DNA of 64,000 bases from Jidongwangia harbinensis (GCF_020216025.1 NZ_JAIWNC010000056.1:1-64000); one strand, 5' to 3'. Counted from the first letter of the stretch, positions 15,279-23,406 are shown. Numbers and translations are program-made. The notes: generated from the sequence alone by a model not told the origin.

Positions 15279-16874
15279 CTACGCCAACGGGGTCCGGCTC
15301 GTGGAGCCCGCGCCGATCTGGACGCGGGCCCGCAACCCGGTGCCGGTCCCCGGGTAGAGATAGATCACGCCGCTCGATGTCGTGGCGGCGGCCAGGTCGG
15401 TGTACCCGTCGCGGTTGAAGTCGCCGACGCCGACCAGATCGCGCATCGCACCCCAGCCGGTGCCGACCTGTTTGCGCGCGGCGAAACCGTTGCCGCGCCC
15501 GGGATACAGGTAAAGATTGCCGTTGGTGGACCGGGCGACCATGTCGGTGTACCCGTCACGGTCGAAGTCACCGACACCGGCGAGTTCGCTCATCGCGTCC
15601 CAGCCGCCGGTGCCGATCTGTACCCGTGGGGTGAACTGGCCATCGGCGGTGCTGCGGTACAGATACAGGTTCGCCCCCTGCACCGCGATCAGGTCGGGAT
15701 AGCCGTCGCGGTTGAAGTCACCGGGCGCGGTCATCTCGCGCACGGTGTTCCAACCGGCTCCGGCCCGCGTCCGGTCGCCCAGGCCCGACCCGGTGCCCGG
15801 GTGGAACCACAGGTCGCCGTTCGAGGCCTGCCGCGCCAGCACGTCCTCGTGCCCGTCGCCGTTGCGGTCACCGATCCGCAGCACGGCGTTCATCGCGGTC
15901 CACCCGGTACCCATCGGCTGCGACGCCGACATCTGCAGCACCGTGCCGTTGCCGGGGTAGACCACCAGGGCGTCCAGGCTACGGGCCACGCCGAGCACGT
16001 CGGACCAGCCGTTGCCGGTGAAATCGGCGAAGCGTGCGGACGGCAGCGGCGCCACGTCCAGGTAGTCGTTGTCGACATTGACGGTGACGCCGCCCCAGGT
16101 CTCGTCATGGCCGCCGCGGTACTGCTTGATCCGGCGGTGCGGCGACCAGTACGCCGCCGGAATGGCCGAATCGGTGACCGTGGCGACGTTGTCCCAGCGG
16201 GCGAAGTCCAGGTAGTCGGGGCGGACGTACCCGGCGGCGGTGTAGTTGGCCACCTGGTCGGCCACGCCGGACGACATGCTGCTGTAGAAGCCGGACAGGT
16301 AGCCGTGGTCGTGCAGCCGGGCGGTCCAGGCGCTGAGGAACGCGTAGACCCCGGCCCGGCAGGTCGCGTTGCCGGTGGCGTACGCCTCCATGTCGTAGAT
16401 GAGCACGCTCTCCCGGGCCAGGCCGATGGCTTGGGCCTGGACGACGGCGTCGTCCGCGGCCGCGCGGCCCTGCACTGCGGCCTGCGTGTCGTCGATGCGG
16501 TACCGCTTGTTCGAGGTCGTGCACGAGGCCTGCGGTCCCAGATAGATCGGCATCAGGTGCCAGCCCGCGGCCTGCTGTTCGGTGACCCACTCGGCGGTCA
16601 GGTTGGGCTGGGTGCAGGCGCGGTTGTTGCCGCCGAAGTAGATGCCGAGCGCGCGGTACGGCGACTCGAGCCAGGCCTGCATCGTCGCGCTGGACGGCGC
16701 GGTGCAGGCGTCGAAACCCGGACCGGTGTAGGTACCCGGCTGGGCACCGGGATCGGCCGCGGCGGGCGGAGCCCAGGGCGCTGCTAGGGCGATAGCGGAG
16801 ACAAGCCCGGTCGCCGCGGCGATCGCGACGCGGCCGGCGGGCGGATGGGAGCGGAATCTACGGGGTTGATCCAT
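15279..16874 (-). CDS. Secreted DUF1906 glycoside-hydrolase-like protein with FG-GAP repeats
   Basis: A 531-residue exported protein. Residues 1-42 form a signal peptide (arginines, hydrophobic core, AAPWAPPAAADP cleavage region). Residues about 45-260 match DUF1906, a TIM-barrel relative of GH25-type lysozymes also seen in Rv2525c: FDACTAPSSATMQAW, GIYFGG, VLIYDMEAY and YLDFARWDN. Residues about 275-525 hold FG-GAP/VCBS repeats with calcium-binding-like loops such as DFNRDGYPDLIAV, probably a small beta-propeller. It likely acts on or binds the cell wall. The ATG has GAGGAGG, and a DosR-type box (16937) is centred 69 bases upstream. Confidence 0.8.
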   Translation of the reverse strand: MDQPRRFRSHPPAGRVAIAAATGLVSAIALAAPWAPPAAADPGAQPGTYTGPGFDACTAPSSATMQAWLESPYRALGIYFGGNNRACTQPNLTAEWVTEQQAAGWHLMPIYLGPQASCTTSNKRYRIDDTQAAVQGRAAADDAVVQAQAIGLARESVLIYDMEAYATGNATCRAGVYAFLSAWTARLHDHGYLSGFYSSMSSGVADQVANYTAAGYVRPDYLDFARWDNVATVTDSAIPAAYWSPHRRIKQYRGGHDETWGGVTVNVDNDYLDVAPLPSARFADFTGNGWSDVLGVARSLDALVVYPGNGTVLQMSASQPMGTGWTAMNAVLRIGDRNGDGHEDVLARQASNGDLWFHPGTGSGLGDRTRAGAGWNTVREMTAPGDFNRDGYPDLIAVQGANLYLYRSTADGQFTPRVQIGTGGWDAMSELAGVGDFDRDGYTDMVARSTNGNLYLYPGRGNGFAARKQVGTGWGAMRDLVGVGDFNRDGYTDLAAATTSSGVIYLYPGTGTGLRARVQIGAGSTSRTPLA

Positions 16875-16936
16875 GTCGGCCTCCTCGACCGTAAATGGCC
16901 CTGTCGAGCCCATCAGAGGGCGGCCCGAGCCCGCCA

Positions 16937-16950
16937 GGGGCGAACGGCCC
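16937..16950. promoter_or_regulatory. DosR-type box upstream of the DUF1906 gene
   Basis: GGGGCGAACGGCCC fits GGGNC-N4-GNCCC. The centre is 69 bases from the minus-strand ATG at 16874. It is separate from the box at 17019 that faces the divergent Usp gene. Confidence 0.5.
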
Positions 16951-17018
16951 GACGTGCGTGCCGGATCGTGTCGGTGGAGTCCTTGATCCGCTGGCGCGCC
17001 CGCAGTCGCCCTGGTTTC

Positions 17019-17032
17019 GGGCCCTTTGGCCC
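17019..17032. promoter_or_regulatory. DosR-type box upstream of the Usp gene at 17091
   Basis: GGGCCCTTTGGCCC, perfect arms, centred 65 bases before the ATG at 17091. That gene has no clear ribosome site, so a short or leaderless transcript is possible. Confidence 0.65.
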
Positions 17033-17090
17033 GTCCCGGAGGGGCCGCAGGCGCTGCCGCGGTTCGCCGGCACCGGCCTACCGTGCCGAT

Positions 17091-18017
17091 ATGCTCAGCG
17101 CTGCGTCGACATCTCAGACCCCGTCCGTCGTGGTCGGCATCGACGGCTCCCGTACGTACGGCGACACGCTCGACCTCGCGGTCGTCGAGGCGGAGCGCCG
17201 TCATGCGCCGTTGCTGGTTGTGCATGCCTGGCCGGGCCGCTACAGCGGCCGGTGGGCGGCGAATCCCATGCCCACCGAGCAGGACGGACGGCATCTGCTG
17301 GAGATCGCGGAGCGGCGCGCCCGGCACCGGGCCCCCGGCCTCGAGGTCGGCACCGCTCTGGTGGCCGGTGGTGCCGCGGGCGCGCTGGCCCAGCAGTCCG
17401 CCGGGGCGCAGCTGATGGTCGTCGGCCACCGGGACGACGCGCTCACCCGGCACGGCTGGGGCTCGACGGCCGCCTACCTGGCTCACCACTGCGCGTGCCC
17501 GCTGCTGGTGCACCGCGGCGCCGCGCCGGAACGTGGTCCGGTCGTGGTGGCGGTCTCGGCCCGGCGCAGCGCCACCGCGACGCTCGCCTGCGCCTTCGAG
17601 GAAGCGTCGCTGTCGATGTCCCGGCTCGTCGCGGTACACGTGTGGACGCGTCCGTCCGCTCGCAACGCCGCCACGCGGGCAGCGGTCAGCGCCGGCTACG
17701 CCGCCGACCGGGCCGCGGCGGACCGCCAGCTCGCCGAGGTCATGGCCGGATGGGCCGCGACCTGTCCGGACGTAGAAGTGGAACGCCTGGTCCTGCATGA
17801 CCTGGACGTGGCGTACACGCTGGAACGCGCGTCGCGTCGCGGCCGGCTGCTCGTCGCGGGCATCGGCCGCAACGGCCGCTTCGCCGAGCTGCTCTACGGC
17901 TCGCTGGGACTGGCGATGATGCGGACCGTGGCCTGCCCGGTGCTGCTGGTGCCGCCGCAGTGGCAGCATCCGATGATCGCCCGCGCCCCGCTCGGCCCGC
18001 CGGCGACCGTGGACTGA
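17091..18017 (+). CDS. Tandem universal stress protein
   Basis: A 308-residue two-domain Usp protein. Domain 1 begins SVVVGIDGSRTYGD and contains GHRDDALTRHGWGSTAAYLAHH; domain 2 begins PVVVAVSARRSA and ends GIGRNGRFAELLYGSLGLAMM. The second domain's nucleotide loop keeps the glycine spacing; the first is degenerate. The ATG at 17091 is chosen because Usp similarity starts just after it and the DosR-type box is at the usual distance; upstream sequence in the same frame is not protein-like. Confidence 0.85.
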   Translation: MLSAASTSQTPSVVVGIDGSRTYGDTLDLAVVEAERRHAPLLVVHAWPGRYSGRWAANPMPTEQDGRHLLEIAERRARHRAPGLEVGTALVAGGAAGALAQQSAGAQLMVVGHRDDALTRHGWGSTAAYLAHHCACPLLVHRGAAPERGPVVVAVSARRSATATLACAFEEASLSMSRLVAVHVWTRPSARNAATRAAVSAGYAADRAAADRQLAEVMAGWAATCPDVEVERLVLHDLDVAYTLERASRRGRLLVAGIGRNGRFAELLYGSLGLAMMRTVACPVLLVPPQWQHPMIARAPLGPPATVD

Positions 18018-18051
18018 TCCGCGACCGGGCGGACGCAGGTCCCGCCGGCGG

Positions 18052-18065
18052 GGGCCGCTCGGCCC
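18052..18065. promoter_or_regulatory. DosR-type box upstream of the CBS-BON gene
   Basis: GGGCCGCTCGGCCC, perfect arms, centred 65 bases before the ATG at 18124. Confidence 0.65.
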
Positions 18066-18123
18066 TGACCTATGGCCCGCCGCGCGCCTAGCGTTCGCGG
18101 TAAAGGGACAAGGAGGTCGCGTG

Positions 18124-18810
18124 ATGAAGAAATGGTGCGTAGACGATGTCATGACCACGGCGGTGGTGAGCGTCCCGGAGACGGCCCCCTACCGTGCCGT
18201 GGTGGATCTGCTGGTCGCCAACCGGTTCAGCGCGGTTCCGGTGGCCGACGCATTCCAGCGGGTGAGCGGTGTGGTCTCCGAGGCCGACCTTCTCCGCAAG
18301 ATCGAGTACGCCGGCGACGAGGAACCCCGGATGTTCGACGGCCGGCGGCGCCGCGCGGATCGCGCGAAGGCAGGCGGGCGGACCGCGGCCGAGGTGATGA
18401 GCACTCCGCCGGTCGTCGTGCAGTCCGGCACGTCCATCGCGGCCGCGGCGCGGTTGATGGACGACGAGGGCGTCAAACGGCTCCCGGTCGTCGACGACCT
18501 CGGCCGCCTGGTCGGCATCGTGTCGCGCGGCGACCTGCTCAAGGTGCACCTGCGCCCGGACGACGAGATCATCGCCGAGGTGCGCGACGTGCTGGGCACC
18601 TACCTGCCGAAGCGGGGCGGGTCTGTGCAAGCCGATGTCGACAACGGTGTGGTCACGCTCACCGGACGCGTCGAGCGCTGGTCCACCACGATCGTGACGG
18701 ACCGGCTGATCCGCCAGGTCGGCGGTGTGGTCGAGGTGATCGACAAACTCGGGTACGACTTCGACGACAGCGCCGTCCTCGGCACCGGCATGCCGTTCGG
18801 TGTGGCGTGA
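18124..18810 (+). CDS. CBS-domain pair plus BON domain protein
   Basis: A 228-residue soluble protein. Two CBS motifs (about 8-60 and 92-148, with DVMTTAVVSV, RFSAVPVAD and EVMSTPPVVV, KRLPVVDD) form a Bateman module that usually binds adenosyl ligands. A C-terminal BON domain (about 150-215; SVQADVDNGVVTLTGRVERWS) normally contacts membranes or polymers. CBS proteins such as Hrp1 belong to the mycobacterial DosR regulon. AAGGAGG sits 7 bases before the ATG at 18124; an in-frame GTG at 18121 is too close to it. Confidence 0.88.
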   Translation: MKKWCVDDVMTTAVVSVPETAPYRAVVDLLVANRFSAVPVADAFQRVSGVVSEADLLRKIEYAGDEEPRMFDGRRRRADRAKAGGRTAAEVMSTPPVVVQSGTSIAAAARLMDDEGVKRLPVVDDLGRLVGIVSRGDLLKVHLRPDDEIIAEVRDVLGTYLPKRGGSVQADVDNGVVTLTGRVERWSTTIVTDRLIRQVGGVVEVIDKLGYDFDDSAVLGTGMPFGVA

Positions 18811-18825
18811 AGGGGGACAGTGCTT

Positions 18826-18854
18826 GGCGGCGGTCACCTTCGGTGGCCGCCGCC
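18826..18854. terminator. Hairpin terminator between convergent CBS-BON and Usp genes
   Basis: Arms 18826-18838 (GGCGGCGGTCACC) and 18842-18854 (GGTGGCCGCCGCC) pair at 12 of 13 positions around a TTC loop, 15 bases after the CBS-BON stop and 9 before the convergent Usp stop. Confidence 0.65.
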
Positions 18855-18862
18855 GGCGCGGT

Positions 18863-19753
18863 TCAGTCGCTCTCCCGATCACCGCGGACGACGGCGACGG
18901 GGCATGCACCGTGGTAGATCAGATGTTGGCTGACCGAGCCGAGCAGCAGCCCGGCGAAGCCTCCGTGGCCGCGGTCACCGACCACCATCAACTGGGCGTC
19001 GCGCGACCGGTCGGTGAGCACCCGGCCCGCGGCACCCTGCACCATCTCGTGCCGCACCGGCAGCTCCGGGTAGCGCTCGCGCACGCCCGCGATCGACTCG
19101 ACGAGCACCCGCTCCTCCACGGCGGCCAGGAGCTCCGGGTCGTAGACCAGCGGAGTCATGTCACCGGGCATGGTCACCGGTGGGGTGCGCCAGGCATGCA
19201 CCGCGACCAACGCAGCGCCCCGCCGGGCGGCCTCCTCGGCGGCGAAATCGATCGCCTTCGCCGAGACTTGGGAACCGTCGACACCGACGACGACCGGCCC
19301 GGACGGGCGCCGCTCGCCGCGCACCACCAGCACCGGACAGCGGCCGTGGGTAGCGGTCTGTACCGCGACCGAACCGAGGAGCAGGCCGGTGAACTGGCCC
19401 AGGCCGCGGTCGCCGAGCACCAGCAGGTCGGCGCGCGGGGTCTCGCCGAGCAGCACCGGTACCGGCGCTCCGGTCACGATCTCGGAGGTCACCGTCACTT
19501 CGGGAGCGGTCTTGGCGGCGGCCTGCACTGCCTCGTCCAGATACGTCTCGGCCTGGGCCAGGAATGCGCTGTCCGGTGCTTGCGTGACGCCGGGCGGGAG
19601 CGTGACATGGATCGTCGGCCACACCAGAGCGTGCACGATCCGCAGCGGACGTCCGCGCAGCGCCGCTTCGGCGGCGGCCACCTCGACCGCGTCCAGGCTG
19701 CGCGGCGAACCGTCGATGCCCACCACCACAGGGCCTCTGGTCAATGCGGGCAT
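18863..19753 (-). CDS. Tandem universal stress protein
   Basis: A 296-residue two-domain Usp protein with both ATP loops intact: GDRGLGQFTGLLLGSVAVQ in domain 1 and GDRGHGGFAGLLLGSVSQ in domain 2; each domain opens with VVVGIDGSPRS or VVVGVDGSQVS. AGAGAGGA lies upstream of the ATG. It starts 28 bases after the DUF1918 gene on the same strand and is probably in its transcript. A weak box-like sequence (19806-19819, one arm mismatch) lies about 60 bases before the start. Confidence 0.9.
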   Translation of the reverse strand: MPALTRGPVVVGIDGSPRSLDAVEVAAAEAALRGRPLRIVHALVWPTIHVTLPPGVTQAPDSAFLAQAETYLDEAVQAAAKTAPEVTVTSEIVTGAPVPVLLGETPRADLLVLGDRGLGQFTGLLLGSVAVQTATHGRCPVLVVRGERRPSGPVVVGVDGSQVSAKAIDFAAEEAARRGAALVAVHAWRTPPVTMPGDMTPLVYDPELLAAVEERVLVESIAGVRERYPELPVRHEMVQGAAGRVLTDRSRDAQLMVVGDRGHGGFAGLLLGSVSQHLIYHGACPVAVVRGDRESD

Positions 19754-19781
19754 GGTTACGCGGTCCTCTCTACGGGTTGTC

Positions 19782-19988
19782 TCAGGCGTGCACCGGGTGC
19801 GGGGTGGGTGGCTCGACCCGCGCCGCCGGGCCGGGGAAGATCAGGCTTGTGCGGCCGTCGTCCAGCCACCGCACCGTGTATGGCGGAGCCCCGTCGGTGT
19901 GCGTGACGGCGGTGATGATGCCGACCCGGCGGACGTCTCCGAGATGGGTGCCTTCTACGACCAGCCGGTCGCCGATGTGCGCGAACAT
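19782..19988 (-). CDS. DUF1918 small protein
   Basis: A 68-residue protein starting MFAHIGDRLVVEGTHLGD and ending with WLDDGRTSLIFPGPAARV, the full DUF1918 pattern. These small beta-rich proteins occur throughout actinobacteria next to Usp and other stress genes; no activity is established. GGGAGG precedes the ATG at 19988. An in-frame ATG at 20102 would add 38 residues unlike the family. The nearest DosR-type box (20184) is about 200 bases upstream, further than elsewhere in the island. Confidence 0.85.
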   Translation of the reverse strand: MFAHIGDRLVVEGTHLGDVRRVGIITAVTHTDGAPPYTVRWLDDGRTSLIFPGPAARVEPPTPHPVHA

Positions 19989-20183
19989 CGTGCCTCCCGA
20001 TGCGAGGTGCTTGTCCGACACCCACCGAACGCTGGTTTGCGTCGTGTCGGCCGATGCCCGTCTTGGCGACGGTGGGTCTGGTGGCGCATCAGCCACGTCC
20101 ATGTCTCTCGACCGCTACGACCTTTCGCCGAGCGTCCGGTGGGTGACACGGCAAGAATCTCGCGACGGCGTGGTCCTCCGGCA

Positions 20184-20197
20184 GGGCCGATGGTCCC
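20184..20197. promoter_or_regulatory. DosR-type box at unusual distance from its gene
   Basis: GGGCCGATGGTCCC, preceded by CA as in other copies. It sits between the stop of the gene at 20208 and the DUF1918 start, whose ATG is about 202 bases from the centre instead of 62-74. No ORF at the usual spacing is convincing on either strand. Confidence 0.5.
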
Positions 20198-20207
20198 GTA
20201 AACCGGA

Positions 20208-20426
20208 TCATTCCCGGATCCGGCCCCAGACCAGGTAGGCCACCGGCCCGAACGGTTGCACGAAGATGCCCAGCCACCACAGCGCTTTGGGGCCACGGAC
20301 GCGACATCGTGGCCGGCCTGCCAGGTCCATCGCCGTGGTCGCGGTTAGCGCCAACTCCACCGGAGCCAGGACCAGCGTTGCGGTCTGCTGCCAGTGGGGG
20401 AGTTCCTTCCATCGCCGGTGGTTCAT
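20208..20426 (-). CDS. Small PLDc_N-type membrane protein
   Basis: A 72-residue protein with two hydrophobic segments (LVLAPVELALTATTAMDLA and LWWLGIFVQPFGPVAYLVWG), ending GRIRE. The pattern, especially WWLGIF-x-QPFGPVAYLVWGR, is that of the short domain found before cardiolipin-synthase/phospholipase D domains and also as stand-alone proteins. Its role is unknown. It has AAGGAG before the ATG, which overlaps the stop of the upstream kinase by one base (TGATG), indicating an operon. Confidence 0.75.
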   Translation of the reverse strand: MNHRRWKELPHWQQTATLVLAPVELALTATTAMDLAGRPRCRVRGPKALWWLGIFVQPFGPVAYLVWGRIRE

Positions 20427-21931
20427 CAGCGGTTCTCCTTCACCTCGCAAGGGTCCTTTGCCGCCGGCGTCTCGGCCCGCCGGATCATCGCCAGCGCGTC
20501 CCGTTCCACCAGGTCGGCGGGGCGGCCGGTGGGCACCGCCCGCGACTGCGGCCAGGGGTCGGCGTCGGCGGCGAGCGCGGCCGCGATCACCGCGTCGGCG
20601 TCCGATCGGTAGTCACGGGCCGCGGCGCGCCGCCTCAGACGTTCGTCGACGGTGGCAGGATCGGCAGTGCAGCGCAGCGACACCAGCACGCTGTGCGTGT
20701 CGGCGGCAGTTCGGTGGGCGGCCTGGCGCGGCGCGTCACGGATCCAGGACGCGTCCAGCACCACGCTCTCGCCACGCTCCAACAGCCGGTGCGCGCGCCG
20801 GAGCAGCTCGGCGTACGTGCGCTCGGTCCATTGCGCGGTATAGATCCCGCCCCGGTAGGCGGCGGCGGCCCCGCAGGCGGGGTCCAGGCCGGCCAGTTCC
20901 TTGCGGATCCGGTCACTGCTGATCAGCACCGCACCCAGCCGGTCGGCAAGGCGGCCGGCCAGCGTGGACTTGCCGGTTCCCGGCAACCCGCCCACCAGCA
21001 CCAGCCGGACCACGCCGGCCCGCAGATGCCGCAGCGTCAGGTCGACGTGGTCGGCGACGTCCGTGGCCGCGGTTGCGTCGCCCTGGGTGCGGCGCAGACA
21101 GGCCACCTTCGCGCGGACGAACGCCCGGTAGGCGAGGTAATGGTGGCGCAGCGCCGCCGGTGCGGTGTCGCCGCTGAATGCGGCGTACCGGTCCAGAAAG
21201 TCCCGCGCTGCGTTGGCCGCGCCGAGATGCTCGACGTCCATGGCCAGGAACGCGGCGTCGTCGAGCATGTCGACGTAGCGCAGTCGGTCGTCGAACTCGA
21301 TGCAGTCGAGGATGCGTGGACCGTCGTCCAGGCAGAAGATGTCGTCGGCGAGCAGGTCGGCGTGTCCGTCCACGATGCGCCCGGCGGCGATCCGGTCGTC
21401 GAACAACGGTGCCCGGCCGGCGAGGAAGTCGTGGGTGAGCGTCTCGATGCGTGCGGCGACGGCGGCGTCGAGGACGCCGCCGTGAAACGGCTGCAGCATC
21501 GCGAACGAGTCGTCCCAGCGCTGCCTCAGCGCTTCGCAGGTGCCCTCGGCGGAGATCGCCGGGCCGCGCCGGGCAGTGGCGTGGAAGGCCGCCAGGACGC
21601 GAGCCAGGCGCCGCAGGTGACCGCTGACCGGTACCCCGGCGCGGACCAGGGAGGACAGCCGCCGGTCGGCCGACATCCGGCGCATCACCACCAGATGGTC
21701 GCAGGGCCGCCCGTCGGGGCCGAGCACGTCGGCCACGCCGAGGTAGACGTCGGGGGCAAGGCGGCGGTTGAGGTCCACCTCACGGTGACAGGCCGCTTCG
21801 CGGTCCGCCCGGCTGCGGAAGTCCAGGAAGCCCAGATTCACCGGCTTCTTCATCTTGTACGCCCGATCGCCGACGAAGAACAGCGCGGCCGCGTGCGTCT
21901 CGATCGTTGCGGCGTGGTTGACGGCGCCCAT
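20426..21931 (-). CDS. Bifunctional phosphotransferase-like/AAA P-loop kinase (Rv2004c-like)
   Basis: A 501-residue protein with two parts. Residues about 1-330 resemble aminoglycoside-phosphotransferase-like kinases: YKMKKPVNLGFLDF near 25, a catalytic-type VDGHADLLADDIF near 190 and IEFDDRLRYVDMLDD near 215. Residues about 335-490 are a zeta-toxin/shikimate-kinase-like P-loop domain with Walker A GGLPGTGKST and VVLDASWIRD. The same architecture is found in Rv2004c of the mycobacterial DosR regulon; the substrate is not known. The ATG at 21931 follows GAGGTGGG. A weaker DosR-type box is centred 88 bases upstream. Confidence 0.85.
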   Translation of the reverse strand: MGAVNHAATIETHAAALFFVGDRAYKMKKPVNLGFLDFRSRADREAACHREVDLNRRLAPDVYLGVADVLGPDGRPCDHLVVMRRMSADRRLSSLVRAGVPVSGHLRRLARVLAAFHATARRGPAISAEGTCEALRQRWDDSFAMLQPFHGGVLDAAVAARIETLTHDFLAGRAPLFDDRIAAGRIVDGHADLLADDIFCLDDGPRILDCIEFDDRLRYVDMLDDAAFLAMDVEHLGAANAARDFLDRYAAFSGDTAPAALRHHYLAYRAFVRAKVACLRRTQGDATAATDVADHVDLTLRHLRAGVVRLVLVGGLPGTGKSTLAGRLADRLGAVLISSDRIRKELAGLDPACGAAAAYRGGIYTAQWTERTYAELLRRAHRLLERGESVVLDASWIRDAPRQAAHRTAADTHSVLVSLRCTADPATVDERLRRRAAARDYRSDADAVIAAALAADADPWPQSRAVPTGRPADLVERDALAMIRRAETPAAKDPCEVKENR

Positions 21932-22012
21932 GGCCCACCTCACCTGGGTTGCTTCCCCTTCCACCGTGTCGCCGGGAGGTGCCGGCGGCAAGGGGCTTCG
22001 GACGTTGCGGCC

Positions 22013-22026
22013 GGGACCAACGGCAC
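22013..22026. promoter_or_regulatory. DosR-type box (weaker) upstream of the kinase operon
   Basis: GGGACCAACGGCAC has one mismatch in the right arm. The centre is 88 bases before the minus-strand ATG at 21931, slightly beyond the usual range. Confidence 0.45.
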
Positions 22027-22049
22027 TGGGTCCGGTGACGCGGCGGCGC

Positions 22050-22207
22050 TGGGATGAAGAGAGCATTGCCGACGGTAAGGAGGTGCCGGAGATCGGCGAC
22101 GAACTCGCCACCGCCCGCGCGCTCGCGGACTCGCGTACCAGCTGCTCGACGTGACCGCCGGTGACATCGAGCAGTTCCCTCACCAGCCGGTGCACCTGAA
22201 GGCGTGA
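22050..22207 (+). pseudogene. DUF1876 gene remnant, frameshifted
   Basis: The frame reads WDEESIADGKEVPEIGDELATARALADS, then must shift near 22130 to read LAYQLLDVTAGDIEQFPHQPVHLKA and a stop at 22205-22207. Together this is the C-terminal half of a DUF1876 protein (EIGDELA-ARALADLA-QLLD-TAGDIEQ), a small actinobacterial stress-associated family. The N-terminal half is absent. Confidence 0.6.
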
Positions 22208-22342
22208 GGGAGGCGGCGTGTCCGACACAACGGCACCGAATGGCGGGACCGGACTCGATTCTGTGGCACGGACGTTCTCGGCCAGCCTTCCGGTGCGCTG
22301 ACACCGGCCCAGCGGGTGACGTTGAAAGCGGTGACCGGGTCC

Positions 22343-22356
22343 GGGCCGTTCGGCAC
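22343..22356. promoter_or_regulatory. DosR-type box upstream of HSP20
   Basis: GGGCCGTTCGGCAC, one mismatch in the right arm, centred 71 bases before the ATG at 22421. Confidence 0.6.
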
Positions 22357-22420
22357 TGGACGGCACCGCACGCGCAGAGATCGGATGGTGGTGACAGCTA
22401 TGCGAAAGGAGGTCAGGGCC

Positions 22421-22834
22421 ATGTCGACACTCACGCGGTTCCGCGGCACGATGCTGAATCCGTTCGACTTCGGACTGTCCTGGCTGCCGATGGTGGGCCC
22501 GGTCATCCGGCTTGAGGAGGCGGTGGAGGAGGACCGTTACGTGTTGCGTGCGGAGATTCCCGGCGTGGACCCGGCCAAGGACGTGCATCTGACGCTCGCC
22601 GAAGGCGAACTGCGGTTGCAGGTGGAACGCAAGGAGGAGCATGCCGAGAAGGGCCGCTCCGAGTTCCACTACGGCACGTTCTACCGCACGATGCCACTGC
22701 CGGCCGGCGTCCGGGCGGACACGCTCAGCGCCACCTACACCGATGGCATCCTCGAGATCACCGCGCTCGTCGGCGAAACGGAGTCCGGGGCCAAACCCAT
22801 CACGATCACGGTAGGCAAGGGCAAGGCCAAGTGA
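22421..22834 (+). CDS. HSP20/alpha-crystallin small heat shock protein (HspX-like)
   Basis: A 137-residue small heat shock protein. The alpha-crystallin core spans about 33-130: VLRAEIPGVDPAKDVHLTLAEGELRL, SEFHYGTFYRTMPLP and the typical ATYTDGILEITAL strand. It closely follows HspX (Acr) of mycobacteria, an ATP-independent chaperone induced in hypoxia. The ATG at 22421 has AAAGGAGGT upstream; the longer frame upstream carries the promoter box and is not coding. The cyclic-nucleotide-binding gene that follows begins 62 bases after its stop. Confidence 0.92.
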   Translation: MSTLTRFRGTMLNPFDFGLSWLPMVGPVIRLEEAVEEDRYVLRAEIPGVDPAKDVHLTLAEGELRLQVERKEEHAEKGRSEFHYGTFYRTMPLPAGVRADTLSATYTDGILEITALVGETESGAKPITITVGKGKAK

Positions 22835-22896
22835 AGCCCCGTGGGATCCGGCCGCCGCCACGGCCGGGTCCCACCTGCATGCGTGCGGAGGAGCCC

Positions 22897-23403
22897 ATGG
22901 CGCCGCTGACCGTCTTTGACCACCTGTCCCTGCACCCGTTCCTGGCGGACGTGCCGGCCACCTGGCTGCACCGGCTGGCGATGCACGGACGGCCGGCGCT
23001 GCGCCACGCCGGCGTCCGGCTGTTCCACGAGGGTGCCCCGGCCGGCAGCTTCTGGCTGCTGCGTTCCGGCGCGGTCGCCCTCGACTTCCACGTCCCGGGG
23101 CGAGGCGACATCGTCATCGAGCGGATCGGGGCCGAGGGCGTCGTCGGCTGGTCCTGGCTGCTGCCGCCGTACCGCTGGTCGCTGGGTGCCGTGGTGGCCG
23201 CGGAATGCCAGGCTGTCCAGCTCGACGCGGCCGGGGTTCGCCGGCTCCTCGCCGAGGACGCGGAACTGGGCCGCGAGTTGACCACCCGATTCCTGGCCGT
23301 GATGGCCGAGCGGCTGCACGCCACCCGGGTCCGTCTGGCCGAGCTGTACGCCTATCCCGAGACCACACCGAGGAGTCCCAGCCCGGTACCGCAGGACCAA
23401 TGA
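22897..23403 (+). CDS. Crp-type cyclic-nucleotide-binding protein without DNA-binding domain
   Basis: A 168-residue protein from ATG 22897 (GGAGGAG upstream). Residues about 5-130 form a cNMP-binding beta-barrel (LFHEGAPAGSFWLLRSGAVALDFHVPGRGDIVIERIGAEGVVGWSW), followed by the long dimer helix. It then stops where Crp/Fnr proteins would have a helix-turn-helix. The PGE-x6-R-x-A phosphate-binding signature of true cAMP receptors is not evident. It may be a ligand or protein sensor in the HSP20 operon. An upstream GTG (22831) overlapping the HSP20 stop is possible but adds proline-rich sequence. Confidence 0.8.
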   Translation: MAPLTVFDHLSLHPFLADVPATWLHRLAMHGRPALRHAGVRLFHEGAPAGSFWLLRSGAVALDFHVPGRGDIVIERIGAEGVVGWSWLLPPYRWSLGAVVAAECQAVQLDAAGVRRLLAEDAELGRELTTRFLAVMAERLHATRVRLAELYAYPETTPRSPSPVPQDQ

Positions 23404-23406
23404 CTC
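23393..23406. promoter_or_regulatory. Weak DosR-type box upstream of the Usp gene at 23469
   Basis: AGGACCAATGACTC deviates at one base in each arm, but its centre lies 69 bases before the ATG at 23469, the spacing shared by stronger sites. It overlaps the stop of the preceding gene. Confidence 0.4.

Noticed and set aside
17091..18158. Upstream extension of the DUF1906 frame through the Usp gene
   Set aside because: The frame is open by GC bias only; the signal peptide and ribosome site mark the true start at 16874.
19806..19819. GGGTG-GCTC-GACCC as a DosR-type box
   Set aside because: It lies inside the DUF1918 coding end and one core cytosine is replaced; kept only as a remark under the Usp gene.
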